From: Phytophthora hibernalis
Taxonomy: Eukaryota > Oomycota > Peronosporomycetes > Peronosporales > Peronosporaceae
Direction of reading: 5' to 3'
DNA length: 64,000 bases
NCBI GenBank assembly: GCA_012656075.1
Contig: JAAKBF010000324.1
Coordinates: 806,001 to 870,000, forward strand
Shown here one piece after another: positions 48,585-58,980 of this stretch; the first letter of the stretch is position 1; each line of letters opens with the position of its first letter. The notes under the pieces were generated by a model. The model had not been told where the DNA came from and did no database searches. It saw only the letters and a program-made list of their open reading frames with translations. Made by a program: the position numbers and the translations under genes.

Positions 48585-51500
48585 ATGCGACGCAATCTGG
48601 CGATGTCGTTGGTACTCGTGGCCAGTTTGGGATTCGTGTTCCGCTGTGGAGTGACGCGTCTGCTGTTCCCGTCTGGTGACGTCACGTTGGCCAAGTGGCT
48701 GTGGCTGCTTCTGGGGCTGGGGCTCGCGAGTGTCCATCTCAGTGACGTGGTGGACAGATGCATCCACAATCGGACGACACAGTGGTACTTGGTGGACGAG
48801 TTCAGATCCAATATTATTTCAAGTAACGTCCAAGTGGAGACGCAGCGGTTCCAGGGTCAAGTGAAGATCTTGACGGGCTGCGAATCCTTTGGACTGCAGA
48901 TGCAAGGCCGATTCACGCGACATGTGCCAACGAACATCAAACTGTTTTTAGCTTTGGAGCTGCCGGAGCAGAAGCAGTTGACGTGGAGTGTCAAGATGCT
49001 GGTTACTGTCATCAAAAAGTTGTGCAAGTGGAATGAGGTGCATTCGTCACGTGAAGATGACGTGGAGCTGCCGCAGTTTGCAGTTCCGTTGCTGCAGGTT
49101 GGTGCTGAATCCAGATCAGTGACTAGGTATGCGGTGGGGAAGCTGTACACACTCGAAGCGAAGATTCACGACTGGAAATGGAGGTGGTTGGCGAATTCGC
49201 TACTCGCAGTGGCTATGTGGTTTCCGGTTGGGTGGATGAGTCTCCCTCCTGTGCGTCTGGCAGGTTATTTGGTGACTCCATCGTCGAAAAGAGACCAACA
49301 GCGGTCAGGTCACACGACAGCCAACAAGCGTTACCTGTTTTGCTTTTCGGTGCATCGCCAGGAGAACGCACCAAATCTGGATTCGAAAGGGTTACGTATT
49401 TCGCCTCCTAAGGACGATCAGTTCCCTGAATTTGACGTTGGTTCGCCTATTGCTATGGGACAGCAAGGTGGTGTGCCGCAGGCTCACGCAGAGGCTTGTC
49501 TCGGTATTGCAGAGGATGCTCGCGCACTAGGTCGATTAAGCTTCTCGTTGGATGTGTGGGTGGAGTTTGTTGACCGCGTGGCTGGACGACGCAAGGTGGG
49601 GTATTTGCTTGAGGTTGTTGATGCGTCTCGGCAGCTTCGACGCACCGCCATGCGGAGCGCTACAACCATGAAAAATGCTCTGCTACTTCTCCGTCTAGAA
49701 CACCAAATCGACAGGAAAGAAACCGAACGCGGGACGGGTATCGCTGAAGTTGAACACGAGGACCAGGAACTAGTCGACGATCCCGTGGACTTCCAGCATT
49801 TATCTGTTGAATCGCGCGAGTACCGCTACGAGCAGATCGAGCACGAAACGTCTTCTGTGGCTCGTGTTCTCGAGCAAGTGGCGTCAATGCCAGCCCAGGG
49901 ACGACGACGGTGGAGACAACCTCAACGGTGCTACCAGAACCAACTGGAGAAGGCTATGTTGTATCGGTGCCTAATGTCTCCTTCTCGACTGCCCTCTGTG
50001 CCCAGTTACCATGCAATTGGTGTGCAGATAAACGAGAGCCAACATTTGGCTATGAATGTCGTGTGCGAGGTGGGAATTTACCGTCTGCATGGTGCTGGGG
50101 ACGGGACAACGCCGCTACTTCGCCAGGAATGGTTCATCGTGTGTGCGGATCACCTGCATTTCTTCCGGTCATTCTCGATGGCTCCATCGTTGAGCATACC
50201 CGTCACCCATGTGCTAAAAATTTGCAGCATTGATCGTGTTGGGTTGCTGCAAGGAAACCAACCCGTTGGTGTCTACCACGAAAAAGGTGCAGTGGCGCGA
50301 TGGTATTGCGTGGAGATCCACCTTGTGCTCGAGGTCATTACGCTTTTTGTAGAGACATCGGAGGAGCGAGATCGACTGGTTGCGTCTCTGCAGCCGCTAA
50401 CAATCGACATCTGCGACGTCAGCTTGACAGTTCCTGCTAAAGCAGCGAGGTCCGAGGCAGTTGCAGTATCTCCTCTATTCGCGCCAATGGTGCTCAACTC
50501 GCAAAACCAACCGGTGTGCTTCAACCAGCGAACATCTCGATATGTGGATAACCTCTCAAGAGAAGTCGACGCATCGGCAATACTAAAACTGGTTCAGGAA
50601 AGCCTTGAAGCTGGCCTTCGGGTGTTCGCACTTGGTGAGACTGCTGCCAGACTTCGCATCAACAGAGCAATCGTTCTGCGCTTTCTCGACAAGGTCGAGA
50701 GGCTGAACGGTCTCGACCTGGGCAAGGTAGCATCCGAGATGTCGAATGAGGACCGCTTCGCACTGGGGCTAAACCTTTACCACACACTTTTGATCCACGC
50801 GGTGCTCGTTTTCGGCTACCCGCAGTCGCATGAACAGTGGAAACTACTGCAAACTGTTCCGTGTTACCTCATGCGTGCTAAGAGTGGAATGGAGTCTACC
50901 AGATTTACTTTGGCGGACATCCAGCGTGTGATGCTGCGCTGCCCTGTACCAGTAACTTTGGAGGCATCTAGCCTGAAGCGAAGTTTATCTCAGAACGCAA
51001 TCATGGATCTTGCTATTGGCGGGGGTGATGCGGTCAACGGTTTGTGTCGTACAGTGTTGGGTGTGGCGTGGACTCCTGTACTTCCGTGCAGCAGCTCGTA
51101 CTCAGTCACCAAGAAGACACCTCTTCCGATTCCAGCGGGGCTGGCAATTGATCGCCCCGATATTCGTACGAGTATGGTGCTTCAGACCAACTGTTCGCCA
51201 CCGATCACCAAGACCACAGGTATCATCAGCGTGTATGATGGTGACAAGCTGAATGAGCAGTTGAACGCAACGTGCACAACCTTTTTGAGCCGCGAATTAC
51301 GTTTGAATGAAGCGAACCGCGTCATCTACTTACCGCGCGTATGCGAATGGTATCGAATCGGGCACCGTGATGAAGACGGTGACGATCAGGACGATGGCAT
51401 TAATCGACGGATGGGGCCGCTAAGTCAACGTCGTCGTCGGAGCAGCAGCGGCAGTGTCGGTGGAGTGGCAGCGCTTCCAAAGTCTCGAAGCTTCTACTGC

Positions 51501-51788
51501 CTGCAGCGTTTGTTAGGGTTCATGGACGTGGAGCAGCATCATCGCGTCATGCACCTACTGCTTGGAGCTGGTGAAGAGTGTCGATTTGTGTTCGACGACT
51601 TCTGGACCAGGCCGAGTCGGTCCGCTGCGCTAAGCCTTCTCAGCAGCGCAGGAGCAGTAGCTCTTGCAGTATTCACTGGCTCGAATGCAAGTGGCGATGC
51701 CTCTCAAGAAGCAAGGACATCCGTTGCAACGGGAACTGGTGGCGATTGGATTATCGTTGGACAGCAAGGTCTGCGCTCATATTTTTAA
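48585..51788 (+). CDS. DUF547 protein with membrane N-terminus and PH-like region
   Basis: A single 1,067-aa frame. Hydrophobic segments at about 8-25 and 35-55 and again at about 198-226 suggest membrane anchoring. A central region (about 495-605, from EVGIYRLHG through QEWFIVCADHLHFFRS to ETSEERDRLVASLQPL) has the strand pattern and final helix of a PH-like domain. DUF547 follows, recognised by SNEDRFALGLNLYHTLLIHA near residue 720 (FW.N.YN..(T/V)I...L in the family) and later by RFTLADIQRVMLR. DUF547 is of uncertain biochemistry and is often fused to signalling domains. The 3' end is convergent with RLK11, only 36 bp away. It is GC-rich and undamaged, unlike its neighbours, so probably under selection. 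Confidence 0.65.
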   Translation: MRRNLAMSLVLVASLGFVFRCGVTRLLFPSGDVTLAKWLWLLLGLGLASVHLSDVVDRCIHNRTTQWYLVDEFRSNIISSNVQVETQRFQGQVKILTGCESFGLQMQGRFTRHVPTNIKLFLALELPEQKQLTWSVKMLVTVIKKLCKWNEVHSSREDDVELPQFAVPLLQVGAESRSVTRYAVGKLYTLEAKIHDWKWRWLANSLLAVAMWFPVGWMSLPPVRLAGYLVTPSSKRDQQRSGHTTANKRYLFCFSVHRQENAPNLDSKGLRISPPKDDQFPEFDVGSPIAMGQQGGVPQAHAEACLGIAEDARALGRLSFSLDVWVEFVDRVAGRRKVGYLLEVVDASRQLRRTAMRSATTMKNALLLLRLEHQIDRKETERGTGIAEVEHEDQELVDDPVDFQHLSVESREYRYEQIEHETSSVARVLEQVASMPAQGRRRWRQPQRCYQNQLEKAMLYRCLMSPSRLPSVPSYHAIGVQINESQHLAMNVVCEVGIYRLHGAGDGTTPLLRQEWFIVCADHLHFFRSFSMAPSLSIPVTHVLKICSIDRVGLLQGNQPVGVYHEKGAVARWYCVEIHLVLEVITLFVETSEERDRLVASLQPLTIDICDVSLTVPAKAARSEAVAVSPLFAPMVLNSQNQPVCFNQRTSRYVDNLSREVDASAILKLVQESLEAGLRVFALGETAARLRINRAIVLRFLDKVERLNGLDLGKVASEMSNEDRFALGLNLYHTLLIHAVLVFGYPQSHEQWKLLQTVPCYLMRAKSGMESTRFTLADIQRVMLRCPVPVTLEASSLKRSLSQNAIMDLAIGGGDAVNGLCRTVLGVAWTPVLPCSSSYSVTKKTPLPIPAGLAIDRPDIRTSMVLQTNCSPPITKTTGIISVYDGDKLNEQLNATCTTFLSRELRLNEANRVIYLPRVCEWYRIGHRDEDGDDQDDGINRRMGPLSQRRRRSSSGSVGGVAALPKSRSFYCLQRLLGFMDVEQHHRVMHLLLGAGEECRFVFDDFWTRPSRSAALSLLSSAGAVALAVFTGSNASGDASQEARTSVATGTGGDWIIVGQQGLRSYF

Positions 51789-51824
51789 AGGATGGGCGAA
51801 AATGTATCATGCTTATTTACTTCT

Positions 51825-52872
51825 TCACTCCAAGTCGGTTGCGAGGATCATCTGAAGGCTATACAGAACCATGGCTGCTGTCGGACGCTGGTCCGGATCC
51901 ACCGACACACATGCTGCCCTTAGCTCTTCGATCGACACCGGACCTGACTCCGAGAAGTCGACGCGCAGTGTTCCCTCATGCGATTCTTTTTGCGGTAATG
52001 ACATCGTCCTCCCACAAACCAGATTGTCCCTGAACTTCTGCAATGGGGATGTCAACCTTAACATTGACCTTGACCCGACCGTGAGACGCTTTTTTATTGT
52101 TGCTCTTGAATTGCCACCGATACACGATGAACCCCAGTGTGATCAGCACGGCTGCCGCTAGTACCCCTCCGACAATTTCCACGATTCCACTCGTCTTGGT
52201 ATCCGAATCCGTAGTATTTGACATGGAAGACAGGTCATCAGTTGCTGCGTTTGAGGCTGAGCCGATGAAGCTGTTAGATGAGGTCAAAGTACCCTCGTAG
52301 TACGTATAGCGATACCCGGACGCGTCGCATGAGCTTGAGTTGAGACTGTCAAGGTGAACATCGATATCCTGAACTTGGGCATCTGTGGTAATAGCAACCG
52401 ATCCGTTTAAAGGGGTCGTACAGGCATCGTCTGTGTAGTATCGGACCGACACAGATCCTTCCTCTTCGAGCTGAATAATTTCATAGACCGCGAAGCCCCA
52501 CGCTTTCACATACATTATGATTTGCTCGCATGTACCTGACGCCAACAAAGCCGACACTGCAATCAAACTCTCGCAGTTGCTTTCGTCGTTGAAAGTCTCC
52601 ATTACCAGGTACGAGGCGCCATCAAACATATCCGAGATAACTTGCGTGTAATTCTCAGCGTCACAGGTGTGCATCTCGGATTTCCAGATTGACGTTCCTT
52701 GGACACATCCGTCTGAGCACGAGCTCGTGGATCCAGTATCCACTCGATTGGGAGTTCCGATGCAGCTCTCATGCAGGTTGTAGGCGTACACATCGAGACC
52801 CGCAGCCGCTTTGATGACTTCAAGGACGACCAATATCGCCACCAACAGAGAGTTGCAGTGCTGGGCAATCAT
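51825..52872 (-). pseudogene. RLK11, kinase-deleted receptor; 298-aa receptor still open
   Basis: From ATG 52872 an open frame runs 298 codons. It has a signal peptide (MIAQHCNSLLVAILVVLEVI), an ectodomain of the RLK12 type (HESCIGTPNRVD, CDAENYTQVISDMFDGASY, ASGTCEQIIMYVKAWGFAVY, CDASGYRYTYYEG), a membrane helix (VGGVLAAAVLITLGFIVYRW) and GLWEDDVITAKRIA, then TGA at 51976-51978. Immediately after, in another frame, the last piece of a kinase appears (HEGTLRVDFSESGP and DPDQRPTAAMVLYSLQ, stop at 51825). Compared with RLK12 about 0.7 kb is missing, from just after the juxtamembrane motif to the final C-lobe helices, so no catalytic motif remains. The receptor half has no stop or frameshift and could be expressed as a kinase-less membrane protein like RLP5. 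Confidence 0.75.
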
Positions 52873-53428
52873 GCGTGCTTCCTTGTTGACAGTGCAGGAC
52901 CGGGTGATAAATATTTGATTCTTCCGTTACGCAGTCGCACGAAGAATTCCACGCATGGGTACAGCATGGGCATGGGTGCAGCGGGAGCATCCTAAGCACT
53001 TTTCCTGAAGCGGTACCCAAGACCGCAACCAGGAGAGTCATATCAGGAACAGGGGTTCGGACTTCCGAACTTCCTCAGGTGCACGTTGATCTTTTGATCC
53101 TGCATGGTGCCAATACTTGTACTTGGAGGTCTTCTCGGGAGAGGTAACATGCATATCGGACAGTGTTTCGAGAGCTATGAAATACCAGGCTGAAGGTGCA
53201 AAGAAAAATTGTCGAAGACGGCAAAACTTGCTTGGTTGATGTCTCAACGGCTCGTCGGCGCGTCCGATGGGTGCACAGGATCTCGGGGTTTGCTTGGTTG
53301 AAACGACAGATTTTTCTGTTCGTAGCATGGTGTGCTGTATCAATTGTCGGTATCTACTGGCAACCAAAATCACCAAATCGATCAATGGCGCAGAGTGTTA
53401 CTACTTCTATTCCCACTAGATTAACAGC
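52873..53428. other. Intergenic between RLK11 and RLK12
   Basis: 5' flank of RLK11 and 3' flank of RLK12. A 115-codon minus-strand frame (53038-53385) shows no recognisable motif and is not annotated. Confidence 0.4.
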
Positions 53429-55216
53429 TTATGCGTAACTCAACTCTGTCGTAAGTACAACTTGCAGTCTGTACAATGCCTCCGCTGCTGTTGGTCGCAT
53501 TTTTGGATCAACTGATACGCATGCCATACCTAGTTCCGCAATCGAGCGCAGACACGATTTCGAGAACGCAACACGCAACATTCCCATCGTCACCTGCTGT
53601 AAAAGGATAGCGTCCGGTAGTCTTCGTCCGTTAGAGTCGCGATTCTTGTCTTTTGACTGCGCATACGGCAGTGTGTGCACGTCCAGCTCTGAAAGTACGA
53701 CGCCAAACGAGAACATTTCCGCCTTATGGTCGTATTTCCCACCAAGCAACACTTCAGGAGCCATCCACAACGATGTTCGGACTCCTGCTGTCATTGTAGT
53801 TTCAAGCTTCTCACGCGAAATGCCGAAGTCTGTCAACTTCGCCTCAAAATCGTGATTGAGTAGGATATTGCGTGATTTCAAGTCTCGATGGATCACAGGC
53901 GGCGAAAGCGAATGCAGATACGTGAGCGCGTGGCACACGTGAAGTGCGATAGTCGCTTTCTGACGATCGATTCCCACAGGATACTTTCTTGCTTCGTATT
54001 CATTCAGAAGACCTCGCAGATCTCCGCCCTCCATGTACTCCATTACGACACACAAGTCCGAAAGGGAATTCCATGCGATGCCGACCAAGCTGATAATTCT
54101 CGGGTGATCCATAGTAGCAGTCATCTTGGCTTCTGAAAGAAAAGTGTTCACATGTCGGATGACGCCTCTCATTTCCGGTAGCAGCATTTTTACTGCAACG
54201 GGAGCGCCATCGAAAGTTCCCACATAGACTTCACCAAAAGCTCCTCGGCTGATCAAATCCTGCACTTGGACTTGTCGCCGTGCAATTCGCTTTGCCGTGA
54301 TGACGTCGTCGCTCCACAATCCAGTTTGGACCGACAACTCGCCGCCATATGGGGATGCAGTAAGGCTGGTGTGTTGTTGGTCACTTGCTTGGATATAGTG
54401 TCCTTGAGTGCCGTTACCAGACTTATTTCCACTTGATCGACGATGGCAACAGATAACACAAACTATGATAACCAAGACGGCGGCAACACCTCCTGCAATT
54501 CCCGCAATCAAATCCACGTTGCTTCCCGGAGACGAAGTTCCGCTATCGGTAGTTCCGTCGCTGGAACTAGAACCTCTGGAGGAGGCAGTGGGAGTAGAAC
54601 TGCTCCCGCTTGTGCTCGTAGAGGTGCCAGAGCTGCTACTTGTACCAGCAAAATACGCCCACACGAGGTTATTCGCATCACAATCAAGTGAACTCACGTC
54701 GACGTCAATGTCCTTGGTTCCGATGGACCCATCGATCAATGCCACAGACTCGAGCAAGGGACTCTGGCACTTGCTGTCGTTGAAGTATCGGATCGACACG
54801 GAACCCGCGTTTTCTGTGCCGGTCGCATACGTTGCAAACCCCCACTCCTCCACGTACGTGATCACTTGGGTACAGCTACCTGTTGCTTGGAACGCGGTGG
54901 CAGCTTCAAATGTTGTACAATCACTGTCGTTGAAAGCCTCCACTAAAATGTACGCGCTATCGACGAACGCCTTAGAAACTACAGTCGCGTGGTCAACGGT
55001 ATCGCAGAAACCTTGCACCGACCTCCAGTCAGAAGTCTGTCGTACGCAGGATGAATCGCACTCATAGAGTCCAACATCCACACGCTTCGGAGTTTCGTCG
55101 CAGGCGTCAGATGCGTAGTACGCGAGAACGGAATATGATGTTTGCGCTCTCGAGTATTTTGGTGCGAGCGTGGCGATTCCTGCGACGAACAGAGCCAAAC
55201 GATGTAAAGCCTTCAT
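53429..55216 (-). CDS. RLK12, TKL receptor-like kinase, intact
   Basis: 595 aa from the ATG at 55216 (MKALHRLALFVAGIATLAPK signal peptide); the frame is open 20 codons further upstream. The ectodomain resembles RLK11, not the GTPYAV types: YYASDACDETPKRVD, CDTVDHATVVSKAFVDSAY, TGSCTQVITYVEEWGFATY and LDCDANNLVWAYFAG. A long Ser/Thr/Gly stalk (about 185-230) is unique in the array. Membrane helix at about 232-259, TGLWSDDVITAKRIARRQV, then the kinase with SRGAFGEVY at about 322, VAVK, HRDLKSRN at about 442, DFG, MAPE and PTAAEALYRLQVV. In the activation segment AGVRTSLWM replaces the family's AGVGTSLWM, an otherwise invariant Gly. It is full length and presumably active. Confidence 0.85.
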   Translation of the reverse strand: MKALHRLALFVAGIATLAPKYSRAQTSYSVLAYYASDACDETPKRVDVGLYECDSSCVRQTSDWRSVQGFCDTVDHATVVSKAFVDSAYILVEAFNDSDCTTFEAATAFQATGSCTQVITYVEEWGFATYATGTENAGSVSIRYFNDSKCQSPLLESVALIDGSIGTKDIDVDVSSLDCDANNLVWAYFAGTSSSSGTSTSTSGSSSTPTASSRGSSSSDGTTDSGTSSPGSNVDLIAGIAGGVAAVLVIIVCVICCHRRSSGNKSGNGTQGHYIQASDQQHTSLTASPYGGELSVQTGLWSDDVITAKRIARRQVQVQDLISRGAFGEVYVGTFDGAPVAVKMLLPEMRGVIRHVNTFLSEAKMTATMDHPRIISLVGIAWNSLSDLCVVMEYMEGGDLRGLLNEYEARKYPVGIDRQKATIALHVCHALTYLHSLSPPVIHRDLKSRNILLNHDFEAKLTDFGISREKLETTMTAGVRTSLWMAPEVLLGGKYDHKAEMFSFGVVLSELDVHTLPYAQSKDKNRDSNGRRLPDAILLQQVTMGMLRVAFSKSCLRSIAELGMACVSVDPKMRPTAAEALYRLQVVLTTELSYA

Positions 55217-55721
55217 CCGTGTGATGATGACCCAGGACAGCGAGAGCAGAAATGTCTGTCTGCCAGCCACACTCATTTAATGGAAAGTCGACAGTTTGGG
55301 GACTGTGCAAGTAAATGTAGCAAGTGAATTCGCCTGCTCACGACCAAGGGTCAGTGAGTTACAGTCCACAACAACACTGCCGGTGCAAGTTGCTCTCTAC
55401 CTCAATAATAATATGGCCTTTGAAGAGTTCCGGAGATATCTCCTCCAGTCCTGGTGGGTTAAACTTTAACCGGAGGTCGGAATTAAATGGGACAACACAA
55501 TAATTAATTGTTTTTTGATATAAAATATTTATTATTCGCAATACAGTATTATATGGAATTGGATAAAGTCACACTATGGGAGATCGTATTTATTCAATAG
55601 CTTACGTTAGCTGTTCAAAATTCTGAATTATGAAAAATGTAAAAATCTCCTTTCTCCCATCCCCGACACACCTGGGCCTTCCATTTCCAAATCAGTGCTC
55701 GAGACCGTCATTCGCTCGAAT
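55217..55721. other. Intergenic 5' of RLK12 and of MULE copy 2
   Basis: AT-rich. Contains a 15-bp palindrome GGTTAAACTTTAACC (about 55457-55471). I searched by eye for MULE terminal inverted repeats against 59.75-60.1 kb and found none convincing. Confidence 0.35.
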
Positions 55722-58700
55722 ATGGCTGGGTCGCAGACAGTCGGCTCGGATTCGGAGCCCGGAGGGACACAGGCAGAAGCTCATGCGCCTGAATGTCACG
55801 TTCCTTCATCGGCTGCTCACCATGTCATTGCGCCAGCTATGGCAGAGCGCTACTTCGACACCTGGGCTGAGTTTTACGAGTACCTGGAAGTGTATCAAGA
55901 CGAGACTCACCAAGTGTTTCGCAAGCGCACGTCCACCAGTGTAGAAGCGAGAAACAAAGAACTTGCGGCGCGTGGCAAGCTATCACAGACCACCGAAATC
56001 CCGTCTTCGTTTGAGAAGTATTACCGAAGACTGATCTGCACACATGGTTGGGCTCGGACAAGCCGGCCGACGGGCAAGCGTGAGAACTACTTCAAGAAAT
56101 CGACGAAGTGCGAGGCTCAGTTGTCTCTAACTGTTGTGTGGACTGCAGACCGTGGCTTCCGAGTGAAGGTCACACAACACATAACGGAGCACAACCACGA
56201 ACTGGACCAGCGTACATACAACAACCACCCCTCGAATCGACGTATCGTGGATCCAGATGTCATTGATTTTGTTGACGAGCTACAAGCTGCTGGGGCGAAG
56301 AACAAGCTCATCATGAGGTATTTGAGACGCAGAACAGGTGATATTGGGCTGAGTTAATACTATCTCTATTTTAGTGATTTTATCTTACGTGGGTTTGCTT
56401 CAGGGAAACAAGTCACGTTACGCGACGTGCACAACCTCGTTTCAAAGTTGAAAGAGGATTGTCGCGGAGCGACGAGCGTCGAATCCAGGCTGGAGTGCTC
56501 GTTTCGAGAGTTTTGTTCCCAGGGGGCAACACGGCTACCATCTACGTAGATGATGACAAAGTGGCGCAAACCATCACATTCCAGACAGAGCAGATGCGCC
56601 GTTTCTTCGAGGTGTTTCCTGGGGTTATGATGGTAGACGCCACTCATAACACGAACGACGCGCGCTATAAGCTGTTTAGCTTCATGATTCATGATGTCTC
56701 CGGTCACGTAAGTTTTCCTGTATGCCTTTTGTGACTATGTGTGTATATTTATGATTTTATGTGTCTTTGTGACTGTGTGTCTTTTTGTGTCTTTTGTGGG
56801 CGTTGTGTTACAGGGGCAGTACGTGCAGCACGCACTGATGGAAAATGAGAGTGCGGAGTGCTTGACTGATGCCGTAACTTCATTCAAGTCGTTTAATTTG
56901 ACGTGGGATAAAGTCCGTGCCATCATTGTTGACAAGGACTTTGGAGAGATTTCTTTGCTCCGGACTGAATTTCCTGATGCCCGTATTCTCCTCTGTATAT
57001 TTCATGTCGTGAAGTATCTGCGAGGAGAAATGGCTAAGCGCGAAAACGGTGTTTTCGATGGTGAAAAAGTGGAGGATGCAGATCATATGATGCTAAATGC
57101 TCAGACTGAGGATGAGTACAACACGGCTCATAAATATCTGTACTACGTCGTGGAGGGTAAGCAGATCACGATAAATGAAGAAGTCCCAGAACCCGAGCAC
57201 GCATTCATGAAGTACTTTCACGCAAATTGGCACAAGTGTAGGCTGATGTGGAGCGCATTTGGGCGTTCTGATGTACCTCATCTTGGAAATACTACGAATA
57301 ATCGGTACGATTGCGTTTGTACCGACATGTATGTTGTTTCCTTTAATGATTGCTTTTTATTCGTATTTTGTAGTCTTGAAGCTGCGTGGGGACACCTGAA
57401 GGATGTTTTAAAGCCAACAATGACGCTGGATGAATGCGTCGATACTCTTATTTTCTGCAGTCTATTGCTGAGGTTGAATATGTTACTGGTGTGGGGTTCA
57501 TGCGGTATGGAGGAGCAGACGGCGAGCTGCAGAAATTGGCGAGGGAAGTGATCCAGCATGCTTATCAGCTGGTGGAAAAGCAGTATCGAGTGGCTAATGA
57601 TCAAAACGCATATTACGAAGTCCGAGAGCTACAACACCACGTAATAGAGTTGACGTCGTCAGTCGATCCGAGTCGAGTGTATCACCTCGACACCAATGTA
57701 CGTCAAGCGCCTGTTAATTAACAATCCGATCTCTTTAAAACTAATCTAATTTTTTTACTGTTCTATAGAAGTATTGGTGTTCGTGCACGTTCATGAGGAC
57801 GGAGCTGCTACCATGTCGTCGTGTGATTATTTGGCGTCTCACCTCCAACAAAAGTCCCATTCCCTTGAAGCACATACATCCACGTTGGTCCACTTAATAT
57901 CCCGATCGATGTAGACGATGCAGCCACTGGCGATACTGCGTGTCATTCATTTCGAGTGAGAGATTCCTCGCAAAACGCGTCGCATCACAAAGTGCTCAAT
58001 GGGACCAACAAGTATTCGACTGCTTCTGAGGTTGGCTGTCGGATTGCTGATATTATGAGTCGAAACGGGACCGCGATCTACCTGAAGATGTTGGATGCAC
58101 TCAAGCGTTTCGAGTGTGAGGTCAGGCAAGGGAAGGTGCCCAAGTATGCGCATGCTTCGAGTGCGACGAACGCCGTATCAGACATGGTTTCACATCCGCG
58201 CGCGACAGAATCATTTGCCGATAGCGATGCATCTGGGAGTGATAGTGAATGTCCTCCAACAGCTACCTGAAAAGACATGAGCCACCCCGTGGAAGTGACA
58301 AATGACAAGAGCCACCCCGTGGAAGTGACAAATGACAAAAGTCACTCAGAGGAAGTGGCAGATGACAACAGTCACTCGGAGGCAGTGGCAGACAACAGAA
58401 GGCACTCAGAGGAAGTGGCAGAAGACGCCACGAGTCACTCCGTGAAAATTCTTGAAATGAAAACAGACTCGGTGGAAGTGACAGAAGCAAAAAGGCACAC
58501 TGTGGATGTGAGTGCCGCTAAACCTGCGCAAATACTGCCCAAAAAGCGGCGGAACAACAGGAACTGTAGCTCCAGTGACGATTCATCCTTTTTCGTTTCG
58601 AAAATTACGAAGACCAGAGGACGCCCGGCGGTGCGAAAAACTCAGAAGCGAGAAGAAAAAAAGCGTCGAAAGGAGAGTTCTGAACGTGAGGCCAAACAAC

Positions 58701-58945
58701 TTGTACAGGGAGCACTACTGCCGATTACGACACTGGCCAATGTTGAGAGAGTGCTGTCGTCTTCATACAGCTATGAATCAGCTTGCGAATACTTGTCTAG
58801 GTTTGCGGAGAAGACGGTAGGACCGAGAAAGCAAGCTATCGCCCAGTTGGTTGCGCCGCATGGATCTGTGAGCAATGTCAAGTTCGTTTTTTCGGACAAG
58901 TTTCTTCGAAAGTGTGCTCGTTCAATAGCTGAATACCGAAAATAG
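55722..58945 (+). mobile_element. MULE-type transposase gene, copy 2, with four introns
   Basis: The first ATG in frame is at 55722 (MAGSQTVGSDSEPGG). Domains in order: FAR1-like DNA-binding region (FDTWAEFYEYLEVY, CEAQLSLTVVW, ITEHNHELD); MULE core with GVMMVDATHNTND, IIVDKDFGE and ARILLCIFHV; LEAAWGHLKDVL; SWIM-like finger WCSCTFMRTELLPCRR; and a C-terminal tail with an AT-hook-like TRGRPAVRKTQ. GT-AG introns fit at 56338-56403, 56708-56813, 57305-57373 and 57698-57768, each joining conserved words in phase. Breaks: G5 run at 56522-56526, T/C run near 57455, a frame change near 57893 and TGA at 58268-58270. The SWIM His is replaced by Arg. It would have moved the element by DDE-type cut and paste; as sequenced it is probably inactive. 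Confidence 0.7.
58280..58522 (+). repeat. 30-bp coding tandem repeat, about eight units
   Basis: Eight 10-residue units, from perfect (SHPVEVTNDK twice) to degenerate (SHSEEVADDN, SHSEAVADNR, TDSVEVTEAK, RHTVDVSAAK), within the C-terminal part of the MULE gene. One unit has an extra codon. The frame is preserved throughout. Confidence 0.75.
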
Positions 58946-58980
58946 ATTAAGGACCCAAAGTCGGAATTCGGGTACCAAGA

